Assembly: GCA_045640985.1 (NCBI GenBank)
Contig: JAZUFZ010000019.1
Span: forward strand, 4,739 to 68,738
Reading direction: 5' to 3'
DNA: 64,000 nucleotides
DNA from: Colimorpha sp045640985
Lineage (GTDB): Bacteria > Bacteroidota > Bacteroidia > Bacteroidales > P3
Part shown: one piece after another, positions 44,552 to 53,279 of the stretch
Layout of the letters: each line of letters starts with the position of its first letter
How positions within the stretch are numbered: the first letter of the stretch is position 1
Notes under the pieces: generated by a model
The model's input: only the letters and a program-made list of their open reading frames with translations
The model's database searches: none
Told to the model about the DNA's origin: nothing
Position numbers and translations under genes: made by a program

Positions 44552-44598
44552 CAAAGTTACGATTTATTTTGCTTATAACAAAAAAATGTGTAATTTTG
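44552..44598. promoter_or_regulatory. Divergent promoters (methyltransferase / Cys-Met PLP enzyme)
   Basis: Minus strand: TAACTTTG (44552-44559) with TTTG 19 bp upstream (44579-44582). Plus strand: TAATTTTG (44591-44598). The plus-strand transcript would carry a ~115-nt leader. Confidence 0.6.
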
Positions 44599-44620
44599 CA
44601 ATTTGAAATTATTGATATTT

Positions 44621-44685
44621 GAACGTTTTCGTTAAGCCGAGCGCAGAGGGAAAGAGCTTTCACTATGCCGAGGCGAGAAAACGAC
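44621..44685 (+). promoter_or_regulatory. Structured leader of the Cys/Met PLP enzyme gene
   Basis: An outer stem CGTTTTC / GAAAACG encloses a sequence with AAGCCGAGCG and CTATGCCGAGGCG blocks. Part of it (ACTATGCCGAGG-GAG) also occurs at 29552-29566, so it may be a dispersed repeat and not a gene-specific riboswitch. No known SAM riboswitch consensus was recognised. Confidence 0.35.
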
Positions 44686-44721
44686 TGTTTTAGATAAACT
44701 AACAATAAAAATATATAGAAA

Positions 44722-45921
44722 ATGCAAAAATTTGATCCCGCAACAGCTATCCAGCGTCTTGATGGTCGCGACGCAAACCGTGGTGTAAACCCCTCAATCA
44801 GTGACTCCGCAACCTTTACCTTCCCAAAGGCAAAGTTGATGACCGACACTTTCCATGGTGAAACCGAAGGTTATTATCTCTACAGCCGTCACTGGAATCC
44901 TTCAAACTTCGCATTGTGCCAGGCTTTGGCAGCAATGGAAGGTACTGAGGCCGCTTGGTGCACCGGTTCTGGTCTGGCAGCAATTACCTGCGCTCTTCTT
45001 CACGAAGTAAAGAGCGGTGACCATATCCTGAGCTCCATGACCACCTATGGCGGAACTTTCGCTTTCATGGCCAACTATATGAAGAAATTCGGCGTTGAGA
45101 CCACTTTCGTAAATATGCAGGACCTCGATGCAGTTAAGAAAGCAGTTCGTCCTAATACCAAGGTTCTCTATACTGAAACCATGAACAACCCACTGCTCCG
45201 CATTGCCAACGTTCCTGAACTGAGCAAGATTGCTCATGCAGCAGGCGCCAAGCTGATTGTTGACAACACCTTTACTCCTATGATTTTCAGTCCATGCAGA
45301 CTGGGTGCCGATGTTACGGTTTATTCTATGACCAAATATATCAACGGTACTAACGACTGCGTAGCAGGTGCAATCTGCGGAAGCGCTGAATATATCAATA
45401 GCCTGATCGATGTAAACAACGGTACCTGTATGCTCCTTGGTCCGGTTCTGGATCCACATCGCAGCACCAGCATCCTTAAGAACATGCACACACTGCACCT
45501 CCGTATGCGTCAACACAGCGAAAATGCTATGTATCTTGCAAAACGTTTCAAAGAGGTTGGTTTCAAATACAACTATCCCGGATTGCCCGAACATCCTGAT
45601 CACGAGCTCTTCAAGAGCATGATGAACGAAGGCTTCGGCTTTGGCGGTATGATCAGTATCGATATGGGTACCGCAGAGGCAGCCAGCAAGATTATGGAAA
45701 TCATGCAGGAGAAGGGCGTTGGTTATCTCGCCGTATCTCTGGGTTACTTCAAGACTCTGTTCAGCAACAGCGGTAAGTCAACCAGCTCAGAAGTTCCTGA
45801 GGACATCCAGAAGGAAATGGGTATGAGCGAAGGTCTGATCCGTTTCAGCATGGGTCTCGACAACGATATTGAAGCCACCTTCCAGATGATTAAAGAATCT
45901 GTAGAAAAAAGCCGCAGATAA
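44722..45921 (+). CDS. Cys/Met metabolism PLP-dependent enzyme (methionine gamma-lyase or O-acetylhomoserine sulfhydrylase-like)
   Basis: Cytosolic fold-type I PLP enzyme of 399 residues. The PLP lysine is K205 in YSMTKYINGTND; other family motifs are YSRHWNP, TGSGLAAIT, MTTYGGT, ETMNNPLL and VDNTFTP. It could split methionine or cystathionine, or make homocysteine; the motifs do not separate these. Monocistronic, with its own promoter and terminator. Confidence 0.88.
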   Translation: MQKFDPATAIQRLDGRDANRGVNPSISDSATFTFPKAKLMTDTFHGETEGYYLYSRHWNPSNFALCQALAAMEGTEAAWCTGSGLAAITCALLHEVKSGDHILSSMTTYGGTFAFMANYMKKFGVETTFVNMQDLDAVKKAVRPNTKVLYTETMNNPLLRIANVPELSKIAHAAGAKLIVDNTFTPMIFSPCRLGADVTVYSMTKYINGTNDCVAGAICGSAEYINSLIDVNNGTCMLLGPVLDPHRSTSILKNMHTLHLRMRQHSENAMYLAKRFKEVGFKYNYPGLPEHPDHELFKSMMNEGFGFGGMISIDMGTAEAASKIMEIMQEKGVGYLAVSLGYFKTLFSNSGKSTSSEVPEDIQKEMGMSEGLIRFSMGLDNDIEATFQMIKESVEKSRR

Positions 45922-45937
45922 TCAAATACTTGAATCT

Positions 45938-45975
45938 AAACTGACGGTAAGGAAACTTGCCGTCAGTTTCTTTTT
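45938..45975 (+). terminator. Terminator of the Cys/Met PLP enzyme gene
   Basis: Perfect 10-bp stem AAACTGACGG / CCGTCAGTTT followed by CTTTTT. It ends 11 bp before the ATG of elbB. Confidence 0.9.
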
Positions 45976-45985
45976 AATATTGCTT

Positions 45986-46642
45986 ATGAAGAAAATTGCT
46001 GTAATTCTTTCCGGTTGTGGAAACAGGGATGGAAGTGAACTTCAGGAGACTTTGAGTGTATTGCTTGCCATCGATAAAATGGGCATGACCTATCAATGTT
46101 TTGCTCCGCAGGACGATTTTAAGGTTGTCAGTTACCTTGATGGTCAGGAAACTGGTGAGGTCCGTGGTATTTTTGAAGAAAGTGCCCGTATTGCCCGTGG
46201 CAATATCTTAAGTCTTGAAACATATTTGCCAGAGGATTATGATGCTTTGGTTCTGCCAGGAGGAATGGGAGCGGCCCGCAATTGGAGTTCCTACGCATTC
46301 AAGGCTGAAAAAATGACGGTAATACCTTTGGTTGAAAATGCTGTTCTGGAAACCTATAAGGCAAAGAAACCTGTCTGCGCCATGTGTATAGCCCCGATGG
46401 TCTTGGCAAAGGTTTTAGGACCTTATCATGTAACTATCACACTTGGGGATGATAGTAATACGGCATCTCAGGTTGCACGGATACTGGGCGCGAAGACACA
46501 ATCCTGCAAACCTACCGAAGTATGCGTGGATAAAGAAAACAAGGTCTTTACAACTCCCGCATATATGGTAGCCACTCATATTTCGGAAATTTTTGCCGGT
46601 GCTGAGAATATGATAAAGGAACTTACTTTATATTCAGAATAA
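45986..46642 (+). CDS. elbB: ElbB-type glyoxalase (DJ-1/PfpI superfamily)
   Basis: Cytosolic protein of 218 residues. SGCGNRDGSELQE near the start, the glutamine-amidotransferase-like VLPGGMGAARNWSSYA, and the nucleophile region VCAMCIAPM are typical of ElbB, a glyoxalase-like protein linked to isoprenoid synthesis in E. coli. ATG 45986 is preferred over an in-frame TTG at 45980. Overlaps the convergent downstream gene by 20 bp at the 3' ends. Confidence 0.93.
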   Translation: MKKIAVILSGCGNRDGSELQETLSVLLAIDKMGMTYQCFAPQDDFKVVSYLDGQETGEVRGIFEESARIARGNILSLETYLPEDYDALVLPGGMGAARNWSSYAFKAEKMTVIPLVENAVLETYKAKKPVCAMCIAPMVLAKVLGPYHVTITLGDDSNTASQVARILGAKTQSCKPTEVCVDKENKVFTTPAYMVATHISEIFAGAENMIKELTLYSE

Positions 46643-48431
46643 GTTTTATCTTATCAACATCGTTGACTTTCTTCAGACGTTGATTGATTGCGGAGGCATC
46701 CTGTGATAGGAATGCCTCTTTGAATATGCTTTGGGCGACAATGTGCCGTTTCTGGTTCTGGATATAACTGTTGAGGTCTTTTACAGAGGTAATGGGCGTT
46801 AGATAATCATAGGTCTTTGCGACTTTGGTATATGCTTTTGCCAGATAACTATAGGTATGACCTTGAATGGAAATATCGTTCTTATCCTTTTCAATCTGTT
46901 CCTGATTGTGGATGGCATATATGCAGTTGTTTTGCATATTGATGATTTCGTTCAGTTGGCCGATATATTGCTTCCCCTGCTCTATGGTAGTGAAATTGGG
47001 CGCAGTATTGGCCCCTTTCTTCAAAAGTTTGTAACCTGTGATGAGTACCCGTTCAGCCCCTTTTGAATTCAGAATTGTATCATCTTTCTGTGCAATAGTA
47101 TTTCTTAAATCGACAATATCAAAGTAGAATGACTGCAGTGTCTCAAAATTGTCAAGTTGTTTGCTGTAGCTTTCAGATTCCTTTTTTGTTCTGAAAGTAG
47201 CCACAAAGTTTGTTGAAGATACCAGCGCTCTGTAGGAAACCACAATGTCATAATGCTTTTTCAAGCAATTCTGAATGATAGTGTCACCATTCAAGTTGAT
47301 GGATTCAAGGCGTGCAAAGTTTGCAATATAAATGTCCTGAACTTCTTGAAAACTATGTAATCTTGCCAGAAATTGCTCACTTTCCTTTAATGTTGTAAAA
47401 GACGGAACAACATACATCTCATTGGCAATAGTTTTATAAGCATTGCTGGACTCTTTATATTTCTTTCCGTACAAATCGACAATGGTATTGGTCTTAGTGT
47501 TGATCTCTTTGTATGTATCAATAACCTGCAGATATGCCTGTTGTACGGATATGATATTCTTTAACTGTTGCTTATATTGTTTATATGTTTCGAGATTTGT
47601 GAAGTTTGCCGGGACCGAAGGATGACGGAAAATCCTAGTATAGGATTTGTAAATATCGCTGAACTCTTTGGCTGTCGCATTCTTGAGATCGTCCTTAAAC
47701 TTGTCAATCTGTTTCAGATATGATTGTTCACCTAATATATTTTCCAACAAATCATTCTGGAAGGCATTGAGTTCCGAAAGTTCATTATATAGGGCTGGAG
47801 TAAATTGAGTGGTGCTGGTGTTGTATTTGTTGTATATCACCAGATAAGAGTAATAGATGTCTTTCAGTTCTTTGAGTTTTGTCTTATCGCTGATGCCCGT
47901 GCCATCGCAGATAGAGGATATATGCCGGTTCTGCTCGATGATCTGCTGTTGTAGTACCTCGGCTTGCTGTGCCAATTCTGCCTGCTGTTTTCTACGGTTT
48001 TCGTTTTCTATTTCACGGGCTATCCGCTGTTGCTCCTCCTGCCTTAGAAGTTCCAAATGCTGATAATGGTCAGCAAGTTGTTTGGATTTCTGGATTATCT
48101 GCTCTAAGGTATGTCTGACTGTATCAAAATCATCAATATAATGGGTTTCATCCAGCCATACCCTGCCGTTTCTGTAATCATGGGTAAAATCGTCAATCAT
48201 GGATTGAGCCCCGATTGCAAATTTCTGGCATGTCCGATATAGTGTGTTGTAATCGCCACTCTGTTTTTCCAGATATGTAGCTATAGCTTCGCTATCATCG
48301 AAGAACATGGATTCCAGGCTATAGTTCTCGGCGAGGTCTTTTGTCTTGAGAATGATAGTATCATTCTGGGCAATAAGATGAGTATTACCCAACAACAGCA
48401 GTAAACCGAGTATCAGTCTGAAATATTTCAA
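46623..48431 (-). CDS. Secreted coiled-coil protein with ~90-residue repeats
   Basis: Exported protein of 602 residues (signal peptide ending IAQ at ~22), not recognised as a known enzyme. Residues ~125-175 form a charged coiled coil (RQEEQQRIAREIENENRRKQ). The rest contains at least four degenerate repeats of about 90 residues, each starting with a Pro-x-Phe-Thr-type motif (VPANFTNLE, VPSFTTLKE, VATFRTKKE, APNFTTIEQ, LTPITSVKD) followed by a helical Y..QL..F...Q segment. It starts 12 bp after the PurF-like gene and is probably co-transcribed. Confidence 0.75.
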   Translation of the reverse strand: MKYFRLILGLLLLLGNTHLIAQNDTIILKTKDLAENYSLESMFFDDSEAIATYLEKQSGDYNTLYRTCQKFAIGAQSMIDDFTHDYRNGRVWLDETHYIDDFDTVRHTLEQIIQKSKQLADHYQHLELLRQEEQQRIAREIENENRRKQQAELAQQAEVLQQQIIEQNRHISSICDGTGISDKTKLKELKDIYYSYLVIYNKYNTSTTQFTPALYNELSELNAFQNDLLENILGEQSYLKQIDKFKDDLKNATAKEFSDIYKSYTRIFRHPSVPANFTNLETYKQYKQQLKNIISVQQAYLQVIDTYKEINTKTNTIVDLYGKKYKESSNAYKTIANEMYVVPSFTTLKESEQFLARLHSFQEVQDIYIANFARLESINLNGDTIIQNCLKKHYDIVVSYRALVSSTNFVATFRTKKESESYSKQLDNFETLQSFYFDIVDLRNTIAQKDDTILNSKGAERVLITGYKLLKKGANTAPNFTTIEQGKQYIGQLNEIINMQNNCIYAIHNQEQIEKDKNDISIQGHTYSYLAKAYTKVAKTYDYLTPITSVKDLNSYIQNQKRHIVAQSIFKEAFLSQDASAINQRLKKVNDVDKIKLILNIK

Positions 48432-48443
48432 ATGTGATGAGTA

Positions 48444-49844
48444 TTAGTATGAACTCCCATCAAAACAATGGGTACATAGTTTTTCTTTAGGAAGGCCAAT
48501 AGCATCAACAACATTCTTCAGGCTGTTGAACTTCAGCGTGTCCACCCCAATACGCTGGCGGATAAGTTCCACCATGTTGGCATATTCTTTTGTGGTTTCG
48601 TCACGGTAGGCTTCAATATTACGGATCTCACCGCCTTCCAATTGCTCGATGCAGCGTCTGGTAATCAACTCCATATCATTTTTCGAAGCAGAGAAGTTCA
48701 GGAATGTACATCCATGAACCAGAGGAGGACAACTGATGCGGATGTGAACTTTCTTTACACCGCATTCATACAGCATCTTCACGTTGTCCCTCAATTGAGT
48801 CCCGCGCACAATAGAGTCATCACAGAATACCACTTCCTTTCCATTCAGCATCTTCATGCTTGGAATAAGTTTCATTTTAGCCACCAGATTTCGGGCCTCC
48901 TGGTTTACTGGCATAAAGCTGCGCGACCAGGTCGGCGTGTATTTCAGAATACCTCTCTTGTAAGGAATACCCTTGCCCGAAGCGTAACCAAGGGCCATTC
49001 CAATTCCAGAATCGGGAATTGCGCTCACATAGTCAGCATCGATGTCATCTTCTTTTCCCATCATATATCCCATCTGATAACGGGCTTCTTCCGCATTGAT
49101 TCCCTCATATTCCACGCACGGATAGCCATAATATATCCATAAGAATGAGCATATCTGCATTTTCTCATTGGGTGCGATGAGCTGTTCTATTCCGTTTGTC
49201 GTGATTTTAACGGCCTCGCCAGGTCCTACGAATTTGCAGGTGACATAGTCAAGGTTTATGTAACTGTGGCTTTCGCTTGCGATAGCATAACTGTTGTTTT
49301 TGCGTCCGATTACGATTGGGGTTCGTCCAAGATAATCGCGTGCAGCAATAATGCCGTCGCATGTCAGAATAAGCATGGAACAGCTGCCTTTGATGTTTCG
49401 GTAAACATTCTGGATACCCTCAGTAAAGTCTTTTCCTTGGGTAATCAGCAGAGCTACAAGTTCGGTTGGATTAGTGCAGCCGCCACTCATTTCCGTAAAC
49501 TGCTGTCCTTTATCCATACACATCTGTTCCAGTTCTGCAATATTGTTGATTTTTGACACAGTAACAATGGCGAAACGCCCAAGGTGTGAGTTTACCACTA
49601 TAGGCTGTGCTTCCGTATCACTAATGACACCGATACCGATGTTTCCGGTCATCTCGGGAACATCAGAAGCAAACTTGGTTCTGAAGTAGGAATTAGTTAT
49701 GTCGTGGATGTTCCGGTGGAACTGGTTGCCGTCAAAAGTTGATAATCCAGCGCGTTTTGTTCCTAAATGAGAGTGATAATCTGTACCATAAAACAGGTCG
49801 GTAATACAAGGCTGGGGTGATACTATGCCAAAGAATCCGCTCAT
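48444..49844 (-). CDS. PurF-like amidophosphoribosyltransferase paralogue without the glutaminase cysteine
   Basis: A 466-residue protein with the PurF architecture. The N-terminus is MSGFFGIVS, where PurF proper has MCGIVG with Cys1 as the glutaminase nucleophile. The following glutaminase arginine and asparagine blocks (GHVRYST, HNGN) are also not found; the matching regions read GIGVISDT and NSHLGRF. In contrast the PRPP-binding motif VVFCDDSIVRGTQ (338-350) is intact. It may use free ammonia or act on another substrate. Own promoter at 49898-49905. Confidence 0.85.
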   Translation of the reverse strand: MSGFFGIVSPQPCITDLFYGTDYHSHLGTKRAGLSTFDGNQFHRNIHDITNSYFRTKFASDVPEMTGNIGIGVISDTEAQPIVVNSHLGRFAIVTVSKINNIAELEQMCMDKGQQFTEMSGGCTNPTELVALLITQGKDFTEGIQNVYRNIKGSCSMLILTCDGIIAARDYLGRTPIVIGRKNNSYAIASESHSYINLDYVTCKFVGPGEAVKITTNGIEQLIAPNEKMQICSFLWIYYGYPCVEYEGINAEEARYQMGYMMGKEDDIDADYVSAIPDSGIGMALGYASGKGIPYKRGILKYTPTWSRSFMPVNQEARNLVAKMKLIPSMKMLNGKEVVFCDDSIVRGTQLRDNVKMLYECGVKKVHIRISCPPLVHGCTFLNFSASKNDMELITRRCIEQLEGGEIRNIEAYRDETTKEYANMVELIRQRIGVDTLKFNSLKNVVDAIGLPKEKLCTHCFDGSSY

Positions 49845-49897
49845 ATATTTTTAGTTATTAAGTCTTTATGTTGAATATTGTTCTATGAATTAAAAAG

Positions 49898-49905
49898 CAA
49901 AGATA
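49898..49905 (-). promoter_or_regulatory. -7 box of the PurF-like gene
   Basis: TATCTTTG on the minus strand, between the ends of mtaB and the PurF-like gene, ~54 nt from the ATG. Confidence 0.55.
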
Positions 49906-49916
49906 CGCATAATTTT

Positions 49917-51188
49917 TCATTCGTCAAATGAAAAATTATCAACAATTGTTAAATCATTTATTTCAGTCTCTGTTATTGTGTTGGCTTCGTGGCTGGAGGC
50001 GGGAGCCTGGAGACGGATATAGTTGTCTGTCCAACCTTGTATCATACCGTCCCGGAGAGTGCTTTCCCATAGTACCGGACGCGTTTTTCCCATTTGTTCC
50101 TGAATGAATTGATGACGTTTCGTATTGCTGAGTTGGTGCATGACTTCGCTTCTCAGTCGTCTTTCGTGCATCGGTATTTTTCCAGGCATTTTCAGCGCCA
50201 GCGTGTTGGGCCGGTCGCTGTAGGTAAACACGTGGAGATATGAAATCGGGATTTCCTCGATAAATTTAATACCTTTGTCAAACTCTTCCTGGGTTTCACC
50301 GTTGAATCCTACCATCAGATCCGCAGCAATGCAGGCATCGGGCATGAGTTCCTTTATCTTGAATATCTTTCTCCTGTAGAAATCCGTGTCGTAATGCCTG
50401 TGCATGTTTTTCAGCACCACATCACTCGCGGCTTGTATTGGTATATGGAAATGAGGCGCAAATGCCCGTGATTGAGCCACAAATTCCAATATCTCATCCG
50501 TTATCAGATTAGGTTCGATACTGGAGATTCTGTAACGCTCAATTTCTTCTATTCTGTCCAGTTCGCGGAGCAGATCGATAAACTGTTCCTTCTGGTGGAG
50601 ACCGAAAGTACCGGTATTTACCCCAGTGAGAACAATCTCTTTTGCTCCGCCCCGGGCTATCTCATTGGCAACTTTTACGGTATCCGCAATCGTCGCACTT
50701 CTGGATCGTCCACGGGCAAAAGGAATGGCGCAGTAGGTACAGAAATAATCGCATCCGTCCTGAATTTTGAAGAAGGTCCTTGTTCTGTCTCCTTGGGAAT
50801 AGGCCAGTTCAAAACTTCGTGGCTGATCGGTATTCGTCAGCAGCGAGTCCTGATACTGTTTGACATAATCAAGCAAATTGAGTTTCTGGTCGTTTCCCAA
50901 GATGATATCTACACCTTCAATTCCTGCAATCGCTGAGGCTTCGTTCTGGGCAAAACATCCAATTACGGCAATGATGGCATCAGGATTGGTCTTGTGGGCC
51001 TGTCGGATAACGGTTCTGCATTTCTTTTCTGCCACAGCAGTCACGGTACAAGTGTTGATGACATATACATCGGCCCATTCTTTGAAATCCACCGGGGTAT
51101 ATCCCTCTTGTCTGAATTTGTTTACAAGACTGCTGGTCTCCGCAAAATTCAGTTTGCAACCTAAAGTATGTGTGGCAACCTTTTTCAT
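49917..51188 (-). CDS. mtaB: tRNA t6A37 methylthiotransferase MtaB
   Basis: Radical-SAM enzyme of 423 residues that adds a methylthio group to t6A37 in tRNA. The N-terminal cluster domain has cysteines in LGCKLN, NTCTVT and VIGCFAQ; the radical-SAM cluster is CDYFCTYC near residue 147. ARGRSRS follows, and a TRAM-like domain is at the C-terminus. Length is normal. Stands alone on the minus strand. Confidence 0.95.
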   Translation of the reverse strand: MKKVATHTLGCKLNFAETSSLVNKFRQEGYTPVDFKEWADVYVINTCTVTAVAEKKCRTVIRQAHKTNPDAIIAVIGCFAQNEASAIAGIEGVDIILGNDQKLNLLDYVKQYQDSLLTNTDQPRSFELAYSQGDRTRTFFKIQDGCDYFCTYCAIPFARGRSRSATIADTVKVANEIARGGAKEIVLTGVNTGTFGLHQKEQFIDLLRELDRIEEIERYRISSIEPNLITDEILEFVAQSRAFAPHFHIPIQAASDVVLKNMHRHYDTDFYRRKIFKIKELMPDACIAADLMVGFNGETQEEFDKGIKFIEEIPISYLHVFTYSDRPNTLALKMPGKIPMHERRLRSEVMHQLSNTKRHQFIQEQMGKTRPVLWESTLRDGMIQGWTDNYIRLQAPASSHEANTITETEINDLTIVDNFSFDE

Positions 51189-51330
51189 TATTTATTGTTA
51201 AGCGTTAATTGTAGCAATGTGTGAATTAAGAATTGAGGAGAGGACGACTCGGTAGTGCATACGGAATATGTTGGGCGTAATGCCGTCCTAAAGTTGGGGT
51301 TCGGTTGTCGTATGACCTGCTTTTGCCATA

Positions 51331-51396
51331 GATATCCCGGAGATACCTGGGAGATACTAGGGAGATACCAGAGAGATACCTCAAAGATACCTGCGC
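51331..51396. repeat. 11-bp tandem array (GATACCAGGGA family), copy 2
   Basis: Six consecutive 11-bp units: GATATCCCGGA, GATACCTGGGA, GATACTAGGGA, GATACCAGAGA, GATACCTCAAA, GATACCTGCGC. It occupies the gap between the nitroreductase and mtaB. Confidence 0.88.
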
Positions 51397-51421
51397 TTGT
51401 GTATGGGTCCCGAAAGGGTAA

Positions 51422-51943
51422 TTATACCATCTTGATGTAGCCTTCTTTTCTCGGAACGCGAGGTTTGGGCTGGTCTTTCTGGTATCCCATGATTATGTTG
51501 GCAACACCGATCAGATTTTCCTTCAGACCCCATTTTTTCATCAAAGCTTTTCCTTCTTCACTCTCAAACATGGGTCTTGCCCGGTGGATCCAGCAGCTGC
51601 CGAGCCCGGAGGCATGAGCTCCGTTCATAAGGTTACCGGCAACAAGACAGGCATCTTCCATCCATGTGTGGCAGTCGGGATCTCCGAAGATGACAACTAC
51701 GACGGGGGCGCCATAAAACGGGTCGGACTCTGTACCCATAATCTGTGCGTTCATTCTGGAAAGCTGTGCAATGGTGTCCTTGTCCTGCACGACCACGAGT
51801 GTGGGAGACTGGCTGTTCCGTCCTGTGGGAGCGTAAGTGGCAGCCTCTAAGGCGGCTTTTAACTGATTCTCGGCTACAGGACGGTTCTCGTATGATTTTA
51901 CGCTGCGACGTGTGCGCAATGCTTCTAAAACGGTCTCGTTCAT
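51422..51943 (-). CDS. Nitroreductase family FMN oxidoreductase
   Basis: A 173-residue flavoprotein. RRSVKSYENRPV at the N-terminus binds the FMN phosphate, and YAPTGRNSQSP and LGSCWIHRAR are family blocks. At this length it is a compact member without the C-terminal helix of NfsB. Starts 2 bp after the lipoprotein gene and is the last gene of the fabG operon. Substrate unknown. Confidence 0.9.
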   Translation of the reverse strand: MNETVLEALRTRRSVKSYENRPVAENQLKAALEAATYAPTGRNSQSPTLVVVQDKDTIAQLSRMNAQIMGTESDPFYGAPVVVVIFGDPDCHTWMEDACLVAGNLMNGAHASGLGSCWIHRARPMFESEEGKALMKKWGLKENLIGVANIIMGYQKDQPKPRVPRKEGYIKMV

Positions 51944-51945
51944 AA

Positions 51946-52386
51946 TTATTTCAATGCGTTCAGAAGGGTAATGATTGTACCTACGGTTTCAGCTTTCTGT
52001 TGGATATTGCTGGCATTTACGTTATTGAGGCCTGTACAGTTAAGCAGCGTATTTACGATACTGGTGGCGTTCACGGCTGTGATGAGGTTGCTTCCGCTAA
52101 TCATTCCGTTGGTGAAGGATTGCTTGTAGCTGGAGTTTCCTTTGTTCTGACGGAGCTGGCTGTAACTTGTTGCCACAATCAGCATATTGCTTAAATCTGC
52201 CGTGTTGCTGAGGCTGATGGTTCCATTTGCCTTATAGTTGCTGTTCAGGGCAGTAAGAGCCTGTGCACAGGAAATTCCTGCTGTCTTTGCGGCCGTGTCG
52301 CTTGCTGCAAGATTACCGGTAGAACCACAGGATGATACCATTGCACACATTACAAAGGCCATAAGGATAGATGCTATTTTTTTCAT
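51946..52386 (-). CDS. Small lipoprotein of unknown function
   Basis: A 146-residue exported lipoprotein with lipobox MVSSC near residue 20. The mature part is rich in Ser, Thr, Asn and Ala without charged clusters (ISLSNTADLSNMLI, NASNIQQKAETVGTII). No domain recognised. Its ATG overlaps the stop of the substrate-binding protein by 4 bp. Confidence 0.8.
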   Translation of the reverse strand: MKKIASILMAFVMCAMVSSCGSTGNLAASDTAAKTAGISCAQALTALNSNYKANGTISLSNTADLSNMLIVATSYSQLRQNKGNSSYKQSFTNGMISGSNLITAVNATSIVNTLLNCTGLNNVNASNIQQKAETVGTIITLLNALK

Positions 52387-53279
52387 TTCAATAAAGTTTT
52401 TTGGGTTAATAATTCTATTGCTTCTAAGTTTCTTGGGGTTTGAATGTCAATCATTCCACTTTCAATTGCAATCACCTTTCCATTTTTTACCGCCTTGAGC
52501 ATTGTGTAAGGTTCCATCTGGCAGAATGAAAGACTGTCTTCTTTCCGGATGATGATATAGTCTGGATCAGCTTCTATCAGAGCCTCCAGCCCGTATTCCC
52601 ATCCTGCTAAATCTTCTGCAACATTCTTCAGTCCGGACATGTTGAGGATATCGTTGATGTAGGAGTTTCCTCCTGCCGTGAAATTTCCCGATTTTCCATA
52701 TCCGACGACATAATATGCAGTCTGGCCGTGTGTTGTCTTGTCTTTATGTGGCAGCTGGGCCACCCGCAAACGCAGTTCCCGGTTCAGGCTGTCAGCTGCT
52801 TCTGGACGATCAATGAGTTCTCCGATTTTGGATATATTCTCATACAACCCATCAAAATTCTTTTTCTCGATTACGCACACAGTCGGAACACCCAGTTTTT
52901 CCATCTGGGTTGTGATTTTCTTGGAAATCATGGACCCACTGATAACGAGGTCTGGTTTCAGTGAAATCACCTTTTCAATATTGAGATTGGATATTCCTCC
53001 GATACTTTCAATTTCAAGAGCTTCCGGGGGATAAGTGCAGAAGTCAGTTCTACCGACCAGTCTGGACGCTCCACCCAAAGCATATATGATTTCAGTTACA
53101 GCCGGCGAGGTGGAAACAATTCTTTGAGGATGTACTGGCACAGTTACCGCTCTGCCGTAATCATCGGTGAAAACATTATCTCCAGTTGTCTCTTCCTGAT
53201 TTCTGCAACTGATTATACAGCTGGTTATGATACACAAAACCAGTATCCATACGCCTGTTATGTTTTTTCTGGAATTCAT
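52383..53279 (-). CDS. Periplasmic metal-chelate/cobalamin-binding lipoprotein (BtuF-like)
   Basis: About 298 residues, type III ABC substrate-binding fold. Lipobox CIISC near residue 25. The binding fold is shown by PQRIVSTSPAVTEIIYALG, LVGRTDFCTYP, LKPDLVISG and the C-terminal GWEYGLEALIEADPD. Start at 53279, where ATG overlaps the FabG TGA. No cognate permease or ATPase lies within the window. Ligand could be cobalamin, haem or a siderophore. Confidence 0.85.
   Translation of the reverse strand: MNSRKNITGVWILVLCIITSCIISCRNQEETTGDNVFTDDYGRAVTVPVHPQRIVSTSPAVTEIIYALGGASRLVGRTDFCTYPPEALEIESIGGISNLNIEKVISLKPDLVISGSMISKKITTQMEKLGVPTVCVIEKKNFDGLYENISKIGELIDRPEAADSLNRELRLRVAQLPHKDKTTHGQTAYYVVGYGKSGNFTAGGNSYINDILNMSGLKNVAEDLAGWEYGLEALIEADPDYIIIRKEDSLSFCQMEPYTMLKAVKNGKVIAIESGMIDIQTPRNLEAIELLTQKTLLK

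Noticed and set aside
44621..44685. SAM riboswitch
   Set aside because: No match to the known SAM-I, SAM-II or SAM/SAH consensus was visible; recorded only as a structured leader.
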